Origin: Planctomycetota bacterium
GTDB taxonomy: Bacteria; Planctomycetota; UBA1135; GCA-002686595
NCBI GenBank assembly: GCA_026692705.1
Contig: JAPLOE010000275.1
Coordinates: forward strand, 1-32,743
DNA length: 32,743 nt
Direction: 5' to 3'
Positions within the stretch are counted from its first letter, which is position 1, and each line of letters begins with the position of its first letter. Position numbers and translations under genes: made by a program. Under the pieces are notes generated by a model. It had not been told where the DNA came from. It worked only from the letters and a program-made list of their open reading frames with translations, and did no database searches. Positions 22,955 through 30,118 of the stretch are shown here, piece after piece.

Positions 22955-24983
22955 GCTCGAGGTGACCGCCGTGCGTCACGCGCGCGAGCGTGCGCGGCGG
23001 GACGAGCGTGGTCCCTGAGAATTCCTGCACGATCGCGGGGCCTTCGAAGTGGTGGCCCGGCGCGAGCGCGGCGCGGTCGACGAGTCGAGTGCGCGTGAAA
23101 CGGCCGGAAAACGCGACGCGGCGCTCGCCGACGAAGGCTGAGCGGGGCGCCGGGCTCGCACGCACGCTGCGCGCGCGCGGCGGCGGCGACGGAAGGCGCA
23201 CCGTGACTCGCACGTTGACGAGCTCGACCTCGCGGTCGTCGAGCGTGTAGCCGTACAGCTCGCGGTGGCGCGCGACGAAACGCCGCTCGACGTCGCCACC
23301 TTCGAGCGGCACGCGCAGCTCGAACGACTGGCCCGAGTAGCGCAGGTCGAGCGCCACTTCGCACTCGGCGTCGCGCAGCGCGTGGCCTGCGTCGGCAAGT
23401 TCCGCGCGCGCGTCGCGTTCGAGCGCGCGCACGCGCAGCGCGAGCTCGCGCTTCGAGAGCGTGTGCACGGGCGCGAGCACCGCACTCGAACGCTCTGCGA
23501 GCGGCTCCGCACTCGCGAGTCCCAACGCCGACAGCACTCCCGGCGCGTGCGGCACGATCGCCCGCGGCATCGACAGCGCGCGCGCGAGGTCGGCCGCGTG
23601 CAGGCCGCCAGCGCCACCGAACGCGACGAGCGGCGTCACCCGCGGATCCTCGCCGCGCTGCAGCGTCATCACGCCCAGCGCGTGCCGCATCGCTGCGCGC
23701 GCGACGTCGAGCGCCGCCTGCGCAGCCGCGAGCGGCTTGAGCCCGAGGCGCTTCGCGAGACGCTCGAACGCGCGCTCGACCCGCGCGACGTCGAGCTCGA
23801 GCCGACCGCCGAGGAACGCACCCGACGCGATGTGCCCGAGCAGCACGTGCGCGTCCGTCACCGTCGGAATCTCGGCCTTTCCGTAGGCCACGGGCCCGGG
23901 CGAGGCACCGGCGCTCTCGGGGCCGACCGTCAGAACTCCCGCGGAATCGACGCGCAGGAGCGAACCTCCGCCGCAGCCGATCGTGTGCAGGTCGAGCGTC
24001 GGGATCGCGAGCGCGTGGCCACCGAGCGAGCTCGACTGCACGGGCTCGACGGCGCGCCGCGTCCCGACGCGCCGGAACGCGACGTCGGTGCTCGTGCCGC
24101 CCATGTCGAGGCCGACCATCGACTCGGCCCCGGCCTCGCGCGCGGCGCGCGACGCACCGAGCACGCCACCGGCGGGTCCCGAGAGCAGGATGCGCACGGG
24201 CTCTTCCGCCGCGCGCTCCGCCGCGATCGTGCCGCCGCTCGAACGCAGCAGCTCGAGCCGCGCGCCACCGAGCGCGTCGGAGAGATGCCGCAGGTAGTCG
24301 CGCACGACCGGCGCGAGCGCGGCGTTGACGATGGCCGTCGAGAAACGCTCGTGCTCGCGATGCTCGCGCACGAGCCCCGCGGACAGCGTGATCGGAACGC
24401 CGAGAGGAGCGAGCGCACGCGCGACTTCAGCCTCGCACTCCGGCGTCGCGTAGGAATGCAGCAGGCCGATCGCGATCGAGTCGACCTGCGCGGCCGCGAG
24501 CGCCCGCCGCAGCCGCGCGAGCTCGCTCGCCTTCGGCCGCCGCAGCACCTCGAACCCGTTTCCGTCCTCGCGCGGCGCCGTGCGCGCCTCGACCTCGAAG
24601 CGCAGCTCGCGCGGCACGAGCGGCGGCGGCTTCACGGGATGCAGCGCGTAAAGATCCGGCCGGTCCTGCCGCCCGATCTCGATCAAGTCGACGAAACCGG
24701 CGTTGGTGACGAAGGCCGCGCGCGCGGTGCGGCCGGTGAGGAGCGCATTGAGCGCGACGGTCGTGCCGTGCACGACCCGCACGGACGGACGCGAGCTTTT
24801 CTTGGCCGTCGCGCCGAATCCCAGCCGCGCCAGCCCCTCGAGCAGCGCCCGCGACGGATCGTCGGGCGTGCTCTGGACCTTCTCGATCGTGAGTCTTCCG
24901 CCGTCGAGCAGCGCGAGGTCGGTGAACGTGCCGCCGGTGTCGACGCCGACGACGGGCAAGGGTCGGGTGGGGGAGCGGGGCAC
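22929..24983 (-). CDS. Hydantoinase/oxoprolinase family protein (HyuA type)
   Basis: A 684-residue protein matching the HyuA/N-methylhydantoinase A subunit. This is an ASKHA-fold, ATP-using enzyme that opens hydantoins or 5-oxoproline, or carboxylates acetone-like substrates. The phosphate loop GVDTGGTFTDLALLD opens the protein. GTTVALNALLTGR and LSGPAGGVLGASRAA follow, then the second ATP motif MVGLDMGGTSTDVAF, GCGGGSLLRVDSAG and VAFGGAGGLHAADLARAL. The length is full. HyuA normally partners with a HyuB subunit, but none is adjacent within the window: upstream is divergent plsY and downstream is the convergent tonB-like gene. The substrate is unknown. The start is GTG, 7 bases after a minus-strand TAGACT box. 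Confidence 0.9.
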   Translation of the reverse strand: MPRSPTRPLPVVGVDTGGTFTDLALLDGGRLTIEKVQSTPDDPSRALLEGLARLGFGATAKKSSRPSVRVVHGTTVALNALLTGRTARAAFVTNAGFVDLIEIGRQDRPDLYALHPVKPPPLVPRELRFEVEARTAPREDGNGFEVLRRPKASELARLRRALAAAQVDSIAIGLLHSYATPECEAEVARALAPLGVPITLSAGLVREHREHERFSTAIVNAALAPVVRDYLRHLSDALGGARLELLRSSGGTIAAERAAEEPVRILLSGPAGGVLGASRAAREAGAESMVGLDMGGTSTDVAFRRVGTRRAVEPVQSSSLGGHALAIPTLDLHTIGCGGGSLLRVDSAGVLTVGPESAGASPGPVAYGKAEIPTVTDAHVLLGHIASGAFLGGRLELDVARVERAFERLAKRLGLKPLAAAQAALDVARAAMRHALGVMTLQRGEDPRVTPLVAFGGAGGLHAADLARALSMPRAIVPHAPGVLSALGLASAEPLAERSSAVLAPVHTLSKRELALRVRALERDARAELADAGHALRDAECEVALDLRYSGQSFELRVPLEGGDVERRFVARHRELYGYTLDDREVELVNVRVTVRLPSPPPRARSVRASPAPRSAFVGERRVAFSGRFTRTRLVDRAALAPGHHFEGPAIVQEFSGTTLVPPRTLARVTHGGHLELTALRSGT

Positions 24984-24990
24984 GGCGGGC

Positions 24991-25008
24991 AGTCTACGTT
25001 GCTACCCT
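24991..25008. promoter_or_regulatory. Divergent -10-like boxes between hyuA-type gene and plsY
   Basis: The 46-bp spacer holds TAGACT on the minus strand (24996-24991), 7 bases before the hyuA-type GTG, and TACCCT on the plus strand (25003-25008), 21 bases before the plsY ATG. -35 boxes would lie inside the opposite gene. Confidence 0.35.
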
Positions 25009-25029
25009 GTCGGCACTCTCCCTCCCCCG

Positions 25030-25656
25030 ATGATGCTTCCGGCAGCGATCCTCCTCTCGTACCTCGTCGGTTCGATCCCGTTCGGGCTCGTGCTCGTGCG
25101 GCTCGTCAAGGGCATCGACCTGCGCACGCTCGGCAGCGGCAACATCGGCGCCACGAACGCCATGCGCGCGGCGGGCAAGCCGGTTGGCCTCGCGGTCTTC
25201 GCGCTCGACTTCCTCAAGGGCTGGGTGGCGCCGTTCGTGTTCGCGGGGCTGCTCGCGCGCGAAGGGGCCCTGACCTGGGGAGCGATGGCCTGCGGCGCCG
25301 CGTCGGTGCTCGGCCACTGCTTCCCGATCTGGCTGCGCTTCAAGGGCGGCAAGGGCGTCGCGACCGGCTGCGGAGCGCTCGTGGCCATCGATCCCTTGAT
25401 CTGGGTCGCCGGCGGCGCCGTCTGGCTCGTGGCGCTCGGACTGTCGCGCATGGTGAGCTTCGCTTCGCTGGCGATGGGCGTCGCGTTCCCCGTCGCGGCC
25501 TGGTTCGTGACCCACGCCGTGCCGCCGACCGTCGGAGCGGCTCTGCTCGCACTCTTGATCCTCGTGCGCCACCGCTCGAACATGGCGCGCATCATGGCCG
25601 GGACCGAACCGAAGATCGGCGCCAAGCGCGCGCCCGCGGAGAACGCCCGTGGCTGA
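25030..25656 (+). CDS. plsY: Glycerol-3-phosphate acyltransferase PlsY
   Basis: PlsY acylates glycerol-3-phosphate at position 1 with acyl-phosphate, the first committed step of membrane phospholipid synthesis. It is a ~208-residue polytopic inner-membrane protein. The three active-site motifs are present: SYLVGSIPFGLVL with LGSGNIGATNAMRAAGK, then HCFPIWLRFKGGKGVATGCGAL, then the C-terminal RHRSNMARIMAGTEPKIG. The ATG at 25030 (with a second ATG at 25033) follows a pyrimidine-rich stretch. Its stop overlaps the gpsA start by 8 bp. The coupling makes sense because GpsA supplies its substrate. The PlsX partner is not in the window. Confidence 0.96.
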   Translation: MMLPAAILLSYLVGSIPFGLVLVRLVKGIDLRTLGSGNIGATNAMRAAGKPVGLAVFALDFLKGWVAPFVFAGLLAREGALTWGAMACGAASVLGHCFPIWLRFKGGKGVATGCGALVAIDPLIWVAGGAVWLVALGLSRMVSFASLAMGVAFPVAAWFVTHAVPPTVGAALLALLILVRHRSNMARIMAGTEPKIGAKRAPAENARG

Positions 25657-26680
25657 GTACGTTCCCGAGCCCGTGCAACGCGCGGTCGTGATCGGCGGCG
25701 GGAGCTGGGGCACCGCGCTCGCGCTGCTGCTCGCGCGCAAGGGCGTCGAGGTCAACGTGTGGTGCAACCAGCGCACGCAGGCCGACGAGTTCAACGCCGC
25801 GCGCGCCAACACGCGCTACCTGCCGGGCGTCGAGCTGCCGGCGAACCTGCGTTTCACGGCCGATCCGCACCGCGCGGCGGCCGGGGCGCAGATCGCGGTG
25901 AGCGCCGTGCCGACGCAGTTCCTGCGGCGCGTCGCGGCGCGCTTCGAGGACGCGCTCGCCGGCAACGTCACGATCGTGTCGGCCACCAAGGGGCTCGAGA
26001 TCGAGACGCTCTCGCGGCCGACGGAAATCCTCGAGGAAGTGCTCGGGACGCGATCGCTCGCCGTGCTCTCGGGGCCGAGCCACGCCGAGGAAGTCGCGCG
26101 CGGCCAGCCGGCGACGGTCGTCGCGGCGTCGAAGGTGCCCGAGGTCGCGGTGCAGGCGCAAGCGGCCTTCAACGGCGACTTCTTCCGCGTCTACACGAGC
26201 TCCGACCTGCTCGGCGTCGAGCTCGCGGGCGCGCTCAAGAACGTGATCGCGCTCGCCGCCGGCATCGGCGACGGGCTCGCGCTCGGCGACAACGCCAAGG
26301 CGGCGCTCGTCACGCGCGGCATGGTCGAGATGGCGCGCGTCGGCGTCTCGCGCGGCGCCCGCATGGAGACGTTCTTCGGCCTCGCTGGCATCGGCGACCT
26401 CGTGACGACCTGCTGCTCGCGCCACTCGCGCAACCGCGCGGTCGGAGAGGCCATCGGCCGCGGCGAGACGCTCGAGCAGGTGCTCGCGCGCATGCAGATG
26501 GTCGCCGAGGGCGTGTGGACCACGAAGGCGCTGTTCGGGCCGGAATCGGAGCTCTCCGACGTCTCGATGCCGATCGCCGCCGAGGTCCACGCCGTGCTGT
26601 TCGAATCCAAGCCGCCGCGCGCCGCCGTCGCCGACCTGATGCGACGCGAGCCCGCGCCGGAGATGAAAGGTCTGGTCTGA
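25649..26680 (+). CDS. gpsA: NAD(P)H-dependent glycerol-3-phosphate dehydrogenase
   Basis: GpsA reduces dihydroxyacetone phosphate to sn-glycerol-3-phosphate for phospholipid synthesis. The 343-residue protein has the Rossmann loop VIGGGSWGTALALLLARKG, the NAD-domain motif SATKGLE, and SGPSHAEEVARGQPATVV. The catalytic-domain block ELAGALKNVIALAAGIGDGLALGDNAKAALVTRG is split here over the conserved Lys that binds substrate. GLAGIGDLVTTCCSRHSRNRAVG follows. All are standard. The GTG start lies inside the end of plsY, and the TGA overlaps the ATG of the next membrane gene (TGATG), so three genes form one operon. Confidence 0.97.
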   Translation: MAEYVPEPVQRAVVIGGGSWGTALALLLARKGVEVNVWCNQRTQADEFNAARANTRYLPGVELPANLRFTADPHRAAAGAQIAVSAVPTQFLRRVAARFEDALAGNVTIVSATKGLEIETLSRPTEILEEVLGTRSLAVLSGPSHAEEVARGQPATVVAASKVPEVAVQAQAAFNGDFFRVYTSSDLLGVELAGALKNVIALAAGIGDGLALGDNAKAALVTRGMVEMARVGVSRGARMETFFGLAGIGDLVTTCCSRHSRNRAVGEAIGRGETLEQVLARMQMVAEGVWTTKALFGPESELSDVSMPIAAEVHAVLFESKPPRAAVADLMRREPAPEMKGLV

Positions 26681-27084
26681 TGCCCGGTCCGCAGGTCCTG
26701 TTCCCGACGTTCCTGATCCTGACGGTCGCGCTGCTCGGGCTGGACGTCTACACGGGCCTCAAGGCCAAGCTCGCCGCGCACCTCACGTTCGTCGTGATCA
26801 CGGTGGCGTCGCTCGTCGCCTCGATCTGGTTCGCGCTCGAGCTCGGCGAGCTCTACGACCTCGAATCGGCGGGCTGGATCACGCCGGTGCACCTCAAGCT
26901 CGCGCGCATCGCGACCTACGCCTACTTGCTGCCGACCGTGAGCGGCATCATGACGCTGCGCGACCGCAAGCACCGCAAGCTGCACTTCCGCCTCGCGATG
27001 CTCACGCTCTCGCTGACCGTGCTCGCCGCGCTCACCGGCACGTGGATGATCCTCGCGGCCCAGCCGCTACCCGCGCAGCCGTAG
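26680..27084 (+). CDS. Uncharacterised four-helix membrane protein with conserved-looking histidines
   Basis: A 134-residue protein with four predicted membrane helices: FPTFLILTVALLGLDVYTGL, HLTFVVITVASLVASIWFAL, LARIATYAYLLPTVSGIM and FRLAMLTLSLTVLAALTGTWMI. Histidines sit near helix ends (AAHLTF, PVHLKLARI, RKLHFRLAM), a spacing reminiscent of heme-binding four-helix proteins such as cytochrome b561-like families. That is only a suggestion. The start overlaps the gpsA stop (TGATG), so it is translationally coupled to plsY-gpsA. The last 18 bp overlap the convergent small membrane gene. No function is assigned. Confidence 0.7.
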   Translation: MPGPQVLFPTFLILTVALLGLDVYTGLKAKLAAHLTFVVITVASLVASIWFALELGELYDLESAGWITPVHLKLARIATYAYLLPTVSGIMTLRDRKHRKLHFRLAMLTLSLTVLAALTGTWMILAAQPLPAQP

Positions 27085-27399
27085 CACGATCCACGGCAGC
27101 ACGATCATCATCCCGTTGGCGCAGATCGGGATGGCGGCGAGCAGGATCCAGACCGTGCGCGCGCGGATCGTCAGCACCGCCAGGATCAGCCCCGGCACCG
27201 TGAAGGCCGACGAGGCGAGCAGCGTCCCCAGCAACCCCGGCCCCGTCGCCGGATCCAGCGCTCGCCACAGGAGCGCCCCGCCCCACACCGCCGCCCCCAG
27301 CGTCGCCAGCGTCATCGACGCCATCCACGTCCGGTGGCGCCGCCGCACCACGGCCTCGATCGGATACAGGCGTCGCAACGGGCGGGGCATGGCCCGCAT
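27067..27399 (-). CDS. Small uncharacterised membrane protein
   Basis: A 110-residue protein (107 if ATG 27390 is used) with a basic N-terminus (PRPLRRLYPIEAVVRRRHR) and three hydrophobic helices: MASMTLATLGAAVWGGALL, LLASSAFTVPGLILAVLTI and WILLAAIPICANGMMIVLPWIVL. The positive-inside rule places the N-terminus in the cytoplasm. No family is recognised. It converges on and overlaps the preceding membrane gene by 18 bp. Confidence 0.55.
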   Translation of the reverse strand: MRAMPRPLRRLYPIEAVVRRRHRTWMASMTLATLGAAVWGGALLWRALDPATGPGLLGTLLASSAFTVPGLILAVLTIRARTVWILLAAIPICANGMMIVLPWIVLRLRG

Positions 27400-27443
27400 T
27401 CTGGGCCCTGCAGGCCCCCGGCACCATGCCCGCGCGCTTCCCG

Positions 27444-27472
27444 TTGGCGTTTCGCTCCCCCCTCGCTAGACT
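27444..27472 (+). promoter_or_regulatory. Promoter of tRNA-Pro
   Basis: TTGGCG (27444-27449), a 17-base spacer and TAGACT (27467-27472) form a good housekeeping promoter, 31 bases upstream of the tRNA. It is the clearest -35/-10 pair in the window. Confidence 0.6.
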
Positions 27473-27503
27473 CTGCGGCCCTCTTTCCGCGAGTGACTTG
27501 GGT

Positions 27504-27581
27504 CGGGGCGTGGCGCAGCCTGGCTAGCGCGCTTCCTTGGGGTGGAAGAGGTCGCAGGTTCAAATCCTGTCGCCCCGACCA
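27504..27581 (+). tRNA. tRNA-Pro(GGG)
   Basis: A complete cloverleaf. Acceptor arms CGGGGCG and CGCCCCG pair perfectly. The anticodon stem CTTCC/GGAAG encloses TTGGGGT with anticodon GGG (27539-27541). The T arm is CAGGTTCAAATCCTG. The discriminator is A and CCA is encoded. It reads CCC and CCU proline codons. Confidence 0.96.
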
Positions 27582-27676
27582 CCTATTCCTGTCCGGCCGG
27601 CCGCGTTGGCGCCCCGTGGGGCTCCCGCGACCCCTGCGCGAGGCTTGCCCCGAACGGGGCTGGTAGCCTGCGACCC

Positions 27677-28303
27677 ATGCAGAGCAAGGCCACCAGTGTC
27701 GCCGCGTACCTGAAGTCGCTCCCGGCGGATCGGCGCGGCGAGATCGAGCGCGTGCGCGACGTGGTCAACCGCAACCTCGACCGCGAGGGGTACGAGGAGG
27801 GGATGAGCTACGGGATGATCTGCTGGGTGGTGCCGCACCGGCTGTTCCCGGCGGGGTACCACTGCAAGCCGGAACAGGCGTTGCCGTTCATGGCGCTCGC
27901 GTCGCAGAAGAACTATTGCTCGGTGTACGTGCCGATCGTGGTGCCGGCGGACGGCGCGAGCCAGGACGCGCAAGGCAAGCTGCACGCGTGGTTCATCGAG
28001 GCGTGGAGGAAGACCGGCAAGAAGCTCGACATGGGGAAGTGCTGCGTGCGCTTCAAGCGCGCGGACGAGCTCGCGCTCGACGTCATCGGTGAGCTCGTCG
28101 CGAGCCTGCCGGCGAAGAAATTCGTCGCGGGCTACGTCGCCGCGCTCGACGCGCAGGCGAAGCGGGGACCCAAGCCGCGCGCCGAGATTCGCGCCGAGGC
28201 CGCGGCTCGCGAGGCGGCGAAGAAGGCGGCCAAGAGCACGCCGAAACGCGCTCCGAAGGCCGCGAAGAAGGTGGCGAGAAAGTCGAGCGGCGCCGCGCGC
28301 TAG
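27677..28303 (+). CDS. DUF1801-family protein with Lys/Ala-rich histone-like tail
   Basis: A 208-residue protein. Residues ~1-150 match the DUF1801/YdhG-like fold: VAAYLKSLPADRRGEIERVRDVV, YEEGMSYGMICW, SQKNYCSVYV, then KKLDMGKCCVRFKRADEL. The family is small, soluble and of unclear function. After ~155 the protein becomes a basic, low-complexity tail (AAREAAKKAAKSTPKRAPKAAKKVARK in two runs) like eukaryotic histone H1 tails and bacterial nucleoid proteins, so DNA or RNA binding is plausible. The ATG at 27677 is 7 bases after a TAGCCT box with no Shine-Dalgarno, suggesting a nearly leaderless transcript. Confidence 0.8.
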   Translation: MQSKATSVAAYLKSLPADRRGEIERVRDVVNRNLDREGYEEGMSYGMICWVVPHRLFPAGYHCKPEQALPFMALASQKNYCSVYVPIVVPADGASQDAQGKLHAWFIEAWRKTGKKLDMGKCCVRFKRADELALDVIGELVASLPAKKFVAGYVAALDAQAKRGPKPRAEIRAEAAAREAAKKAAKSTPKRAPKAAKKVARKSSGAAR

Positions 28304-28315
28304 CCTTCGCTCTCC

Positions 28316-28348
28316 ATGCAACCCGTCGAGCCCGAGATCGCGCGATGA
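28316..28348 (+). CDS. Possible 10-codon upstream ORF coupled to the DoxX-like gene
   Basis: ATG at 28316 opens MQPVEPEIAR and stops at TGA 28346-28348, which overlaps the DoxX-like ATG (ATGA). It lies 9 bases after a TAGCCT box (28301-28306), which in turn overlaps the stop of the DUF1801 gene. It could be a coupling leader peptide or chance; the peptide has no recognisable features. Confidence 0.25.
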   Translation: MQPVEPEIAR

Positions 28349-28716
28349 ACATCCTGCTCTGGGTCCTGCAGATCCTCGCCGCGCTGATGTACGGCGCGTC
28401 GGGCGTGATGAAGACGTTCCTGTTCGACAAGGTGACCGGTGACGTCGCGTCGTTCGGCGCATTGCCGAAGAAGGTCTGGATGGCGCTCGGGCTTTCCGAG
28501 CTCGTCTGCGTCGTGGGCCTGATCCTCCCGGCCGCGCTGCACTGGCACCCGCGCCTCGTCGGCCTGTCCGCGGCCGTGCTCGCACTCGAGAGCCTCGTGT
28601 TTGTCTGGGTGCACGTGAAGTACCGCGAGACCCCGCAAATCGTGATGGTCGTCGTGCTCGGCCTGCTGATGGCCTTCGTCGCCTACGGCCGCCTCGTGCT
28701 CTCGCCGCTGGAGTGA
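28345..28716 (+). CDS. DoxX-like membrane protein
   Basis: A 123-residue protein with four membrane helices of the DoxX-like type: LLWVLQILAALMYGASGVMK, WMALGLSELVCVVGLILPAAL, LVGLSAAVLALESLVFVWVHV and MVVVLGLLMAFVAYGRLVL. The first helix pattern (LQILAALMYGASGVMK) and the GLSELVCVVGLILPA block are typical. DoxX-like proteins are small quinone- or redox-linked membrane proteins of mostly unknown role. The start overlaps a short upstream ORF. It lies between the DUF1801 gene and the operator of the VOC gene. Confidence 0.75.
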   Translation: MNILLWVLQILAALMYGASGVMKTFLFDKVTGDVASFGALPKKVWMALGLSELVCVVGLILPAALHWHPRLVGLSAAVLALESLVFVWVHVKYRETPQIVMVVVLGLLMAFVAYGRLVLSPLE

Positions 28717-28823
28717 GAGGCGCGGGGCCGACCGCAGGGCCGGGGCGGGGCGGAAGGGGGTCGCGGGCCCGTTCGAGCCGGATTGCAGCCGGGGTTCGGC
28801 GTTGCTTTTTGGCCGTGGACAGT

Positions 28824-28839
28824 TACTACAGATGTAGTA
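28824..28839. promoter_or_regulatory. BlaI/MecI/CopY-type operator
   Basis: TACTACAGATGTAGTA is a perfect palindrome built on TACA-N2-TGTA, the core recognised by BlaI, MecI and CopY repressors. TTGCTT (28802-28807) lies 16-17 bases upstream of TACTAC/ACTACA, so the operator probably covers the -10 region of the promoter for the VOC gene at 28919. No BlaI-like repressor or BlaR1-like sensor gene is in the window. Confidence 0.7.
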
Positions 28840-28918
28840 GCATGCGCCGGGCGGACAGGGCGTGTCGCTACCGTGGTGGGGCGGCGCGACTGCGCCAGAA
28901 GGAACGAAGGAACGCTCG

Positions 28919-29401
28919 ATGAACGCACTACCGTCGCTCGCCGTCGCCGGCCTCGCCGCCGCGTGGCTCTTCACCCAGGACCCGCAGGCGAAGGAAACGC
29001 CGAAGGACAACTCCATGCAGCTTGGCAACTTCTCGGTCAGCCTCAACGTCAAGGACATCAAGGCTTCGCAGGCGTTCTACGAGAAGCTCGACTTCAAGCA
29101 GGTCGGCGGGAATCCCGCGCAGAACTGGGTCGTGCTGCAGAACGGTCCCACGACCATCGGGCTCTTCCAGGGCATGTTCGAGCGCAACATGCTGACGTTC
29201 AATCCGGGCTGGAACGCGAAGAAGGAGACGCTGAAGGAGTTCGAGGACGTGCGCGAGCTGCAGGCCAAGCTCAAGGAACGCGGCCTCACGCTCAAGCCCG
29301 AAGCCGATCCCGCCACCGACGGCCCGGCCTTCTTCATGCTCACCGACCCCGACGGCAACCCGATCCTCGTCGACCAGCACGTGCCCAAGCCGAAGCGCTG
29401 A
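28919..29401 (+). CDS. VOC (glyoxalase/bleomycin-resistance fold) protein, possibly exported
   Basis: A 160-residue protein. The N-terminus (MNALPSLAVAGLAAAWLFTQ) is hydrophobic and looks like an export signal or anchor, which is unusual for the family. One vicinal-oxygen-chelate module follows: GNFSVSLNVKDIKASQAFYEKLDFKQVGG, VVLQNGPTTIGLFQG, a helix (EFEDVRELQAKLKERGLTLK) and the closing FFMLTDPDGNPILVDQH. VOC proteins bind metals and act as lyases, dioxygenases or resistance proteins; which applies here is unknown. AAGG at 28907-28910 precedes the ATG by 8 bases. A BlaI/MecI-type operator 80 bases upstream implies derepression by a BlaI-like factor encoded elsewhere. Confidence 0.85.
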   Translation: MNALPSLAVAGLAAAWLFTQDPQAKETPKDNSMQLGNFSVSLNVKDIKASQAFYEKLDFKQVGGNPAQNWVVLQNGPTTIGLFQGMFERNMLTFNPGWNAKKETLKEFEDVRELQAKLKERGLTLKPEADPATDGPAFFMLTDPDGNPILVDQHVPKPKR

Positions 29402-29411
29402 CGCGGCGCGG

Positions 29412-30077
29412 TCAGGGCTTGCGCTGGACCATCGCCGTGACCCAGGTCGGCACGTAGGGGGGCGTGCAGCCTTTCGAGACGGGCCAGTCCTTGTAGAGAC
29501 CGATTTTCTCGCCGAGGGCGAGCACACGCGCGCGGAACTTGGCGTGGTGGATGCCGAGGTTGCCGAGCGCCATGTTCATCGTCCATTGCACTTCCGGCGC
29601 GGCTTTCGGCAGTTCCTTCTCGATGCGCGCGAGCAGCGCGTCGAGGTCGAGGCCGTCGGCGGACTTCGCGATGCGGCTCGCGGTCAGGTTCCAGCCGGCG
29701 CGCGCGGTCCAGCGCTCCTTCGACTTCATCCACTTCTCGCGCAGCTGCTCCTTGTCCGCGTGCTGCGCGACGACGTAGGAGTTGAGCCAGTCGGCGACCT
29801 GCGAGCACGTGGTCGAGCGCGTGAGGCGGTCGAGGTCGTCCGCGCTGAGGTCCGTGGGCTTGAGCAGGAGCGTCGCGACGAGCTGCGCCTCGACGTTGCC
29901 CGACTCCCACAGCTCGAGCGCGAGCTTCTGGTTCTGCTGGAGCGCCTTCGCGACCTTGCGCACGTCGCCGAGCGGCACTCCGAACTGGTTGGCGGGCGCG
30001 CCGGACTTCGCGTTGTGCTTGCGGCGGGTCTCGTTGCCGAGCGCTTCGAGCTGGCCGAGGATCTGCGGGACCTTCAT
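29412..30077 (-). CDS. DNA alkylation repair protein, AlkD-like
   Basis: A 221-residue all-helical protein of the AlkD-like HEAT-repeat family. Known members excise positively charged alkylated bases such as N3- or N7-alkylpurines. Visible blocks are QFGVPLGDVRKVAKAL, LELWESGNVEAQLVATLLL, ADWLNSYVVAQ, WTARAGWNLTASRIAK and VQWTMNMALGNLGIHH, ending with KGCTPPYVPTWVTAMVQRK, typical of one AlkD-like subgroup. The ATG at 30077 was chosen; upstream codons do not match the family. It follows the acetolactate-decarboxylase-like gene after 41 bp in the same direction and may share its transcript. It converges with the VOC gene. Confidence 0.85.
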   Translation of the reverse strand: MKVPQILGQLEALGNETRRKHNAKSGAPANQFGVPLGDVRKVAKALQQNQKLALELWESGNVEAQLVATLLLKPTDLSADDLDRLTRSTTCSQVADWLNSYVVAQHADKEQLREKWMKSKERWTARAGWNLTASRIAKSADGLDLDALLARIEKELPKAAPEVQWTMNMALGNLGIHHAKFRARVLALGEKIGLYKDWPVSKGCTPPYVPTWVTAMVQRKP

Positions 30078-30118
30078 GGGCGCGATGATGACCGCGGTGG
30101 CGCGCTCAGGCGAGAGCT

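Noticed and set aside
23265-25691. A plus-strand open frame of about 800 codons opposite the hyuA-type gene
   Set aside because: The minus strand encodes a full HyuA with intact ATP motifs; the plus-strand frame is a compositional artefact.
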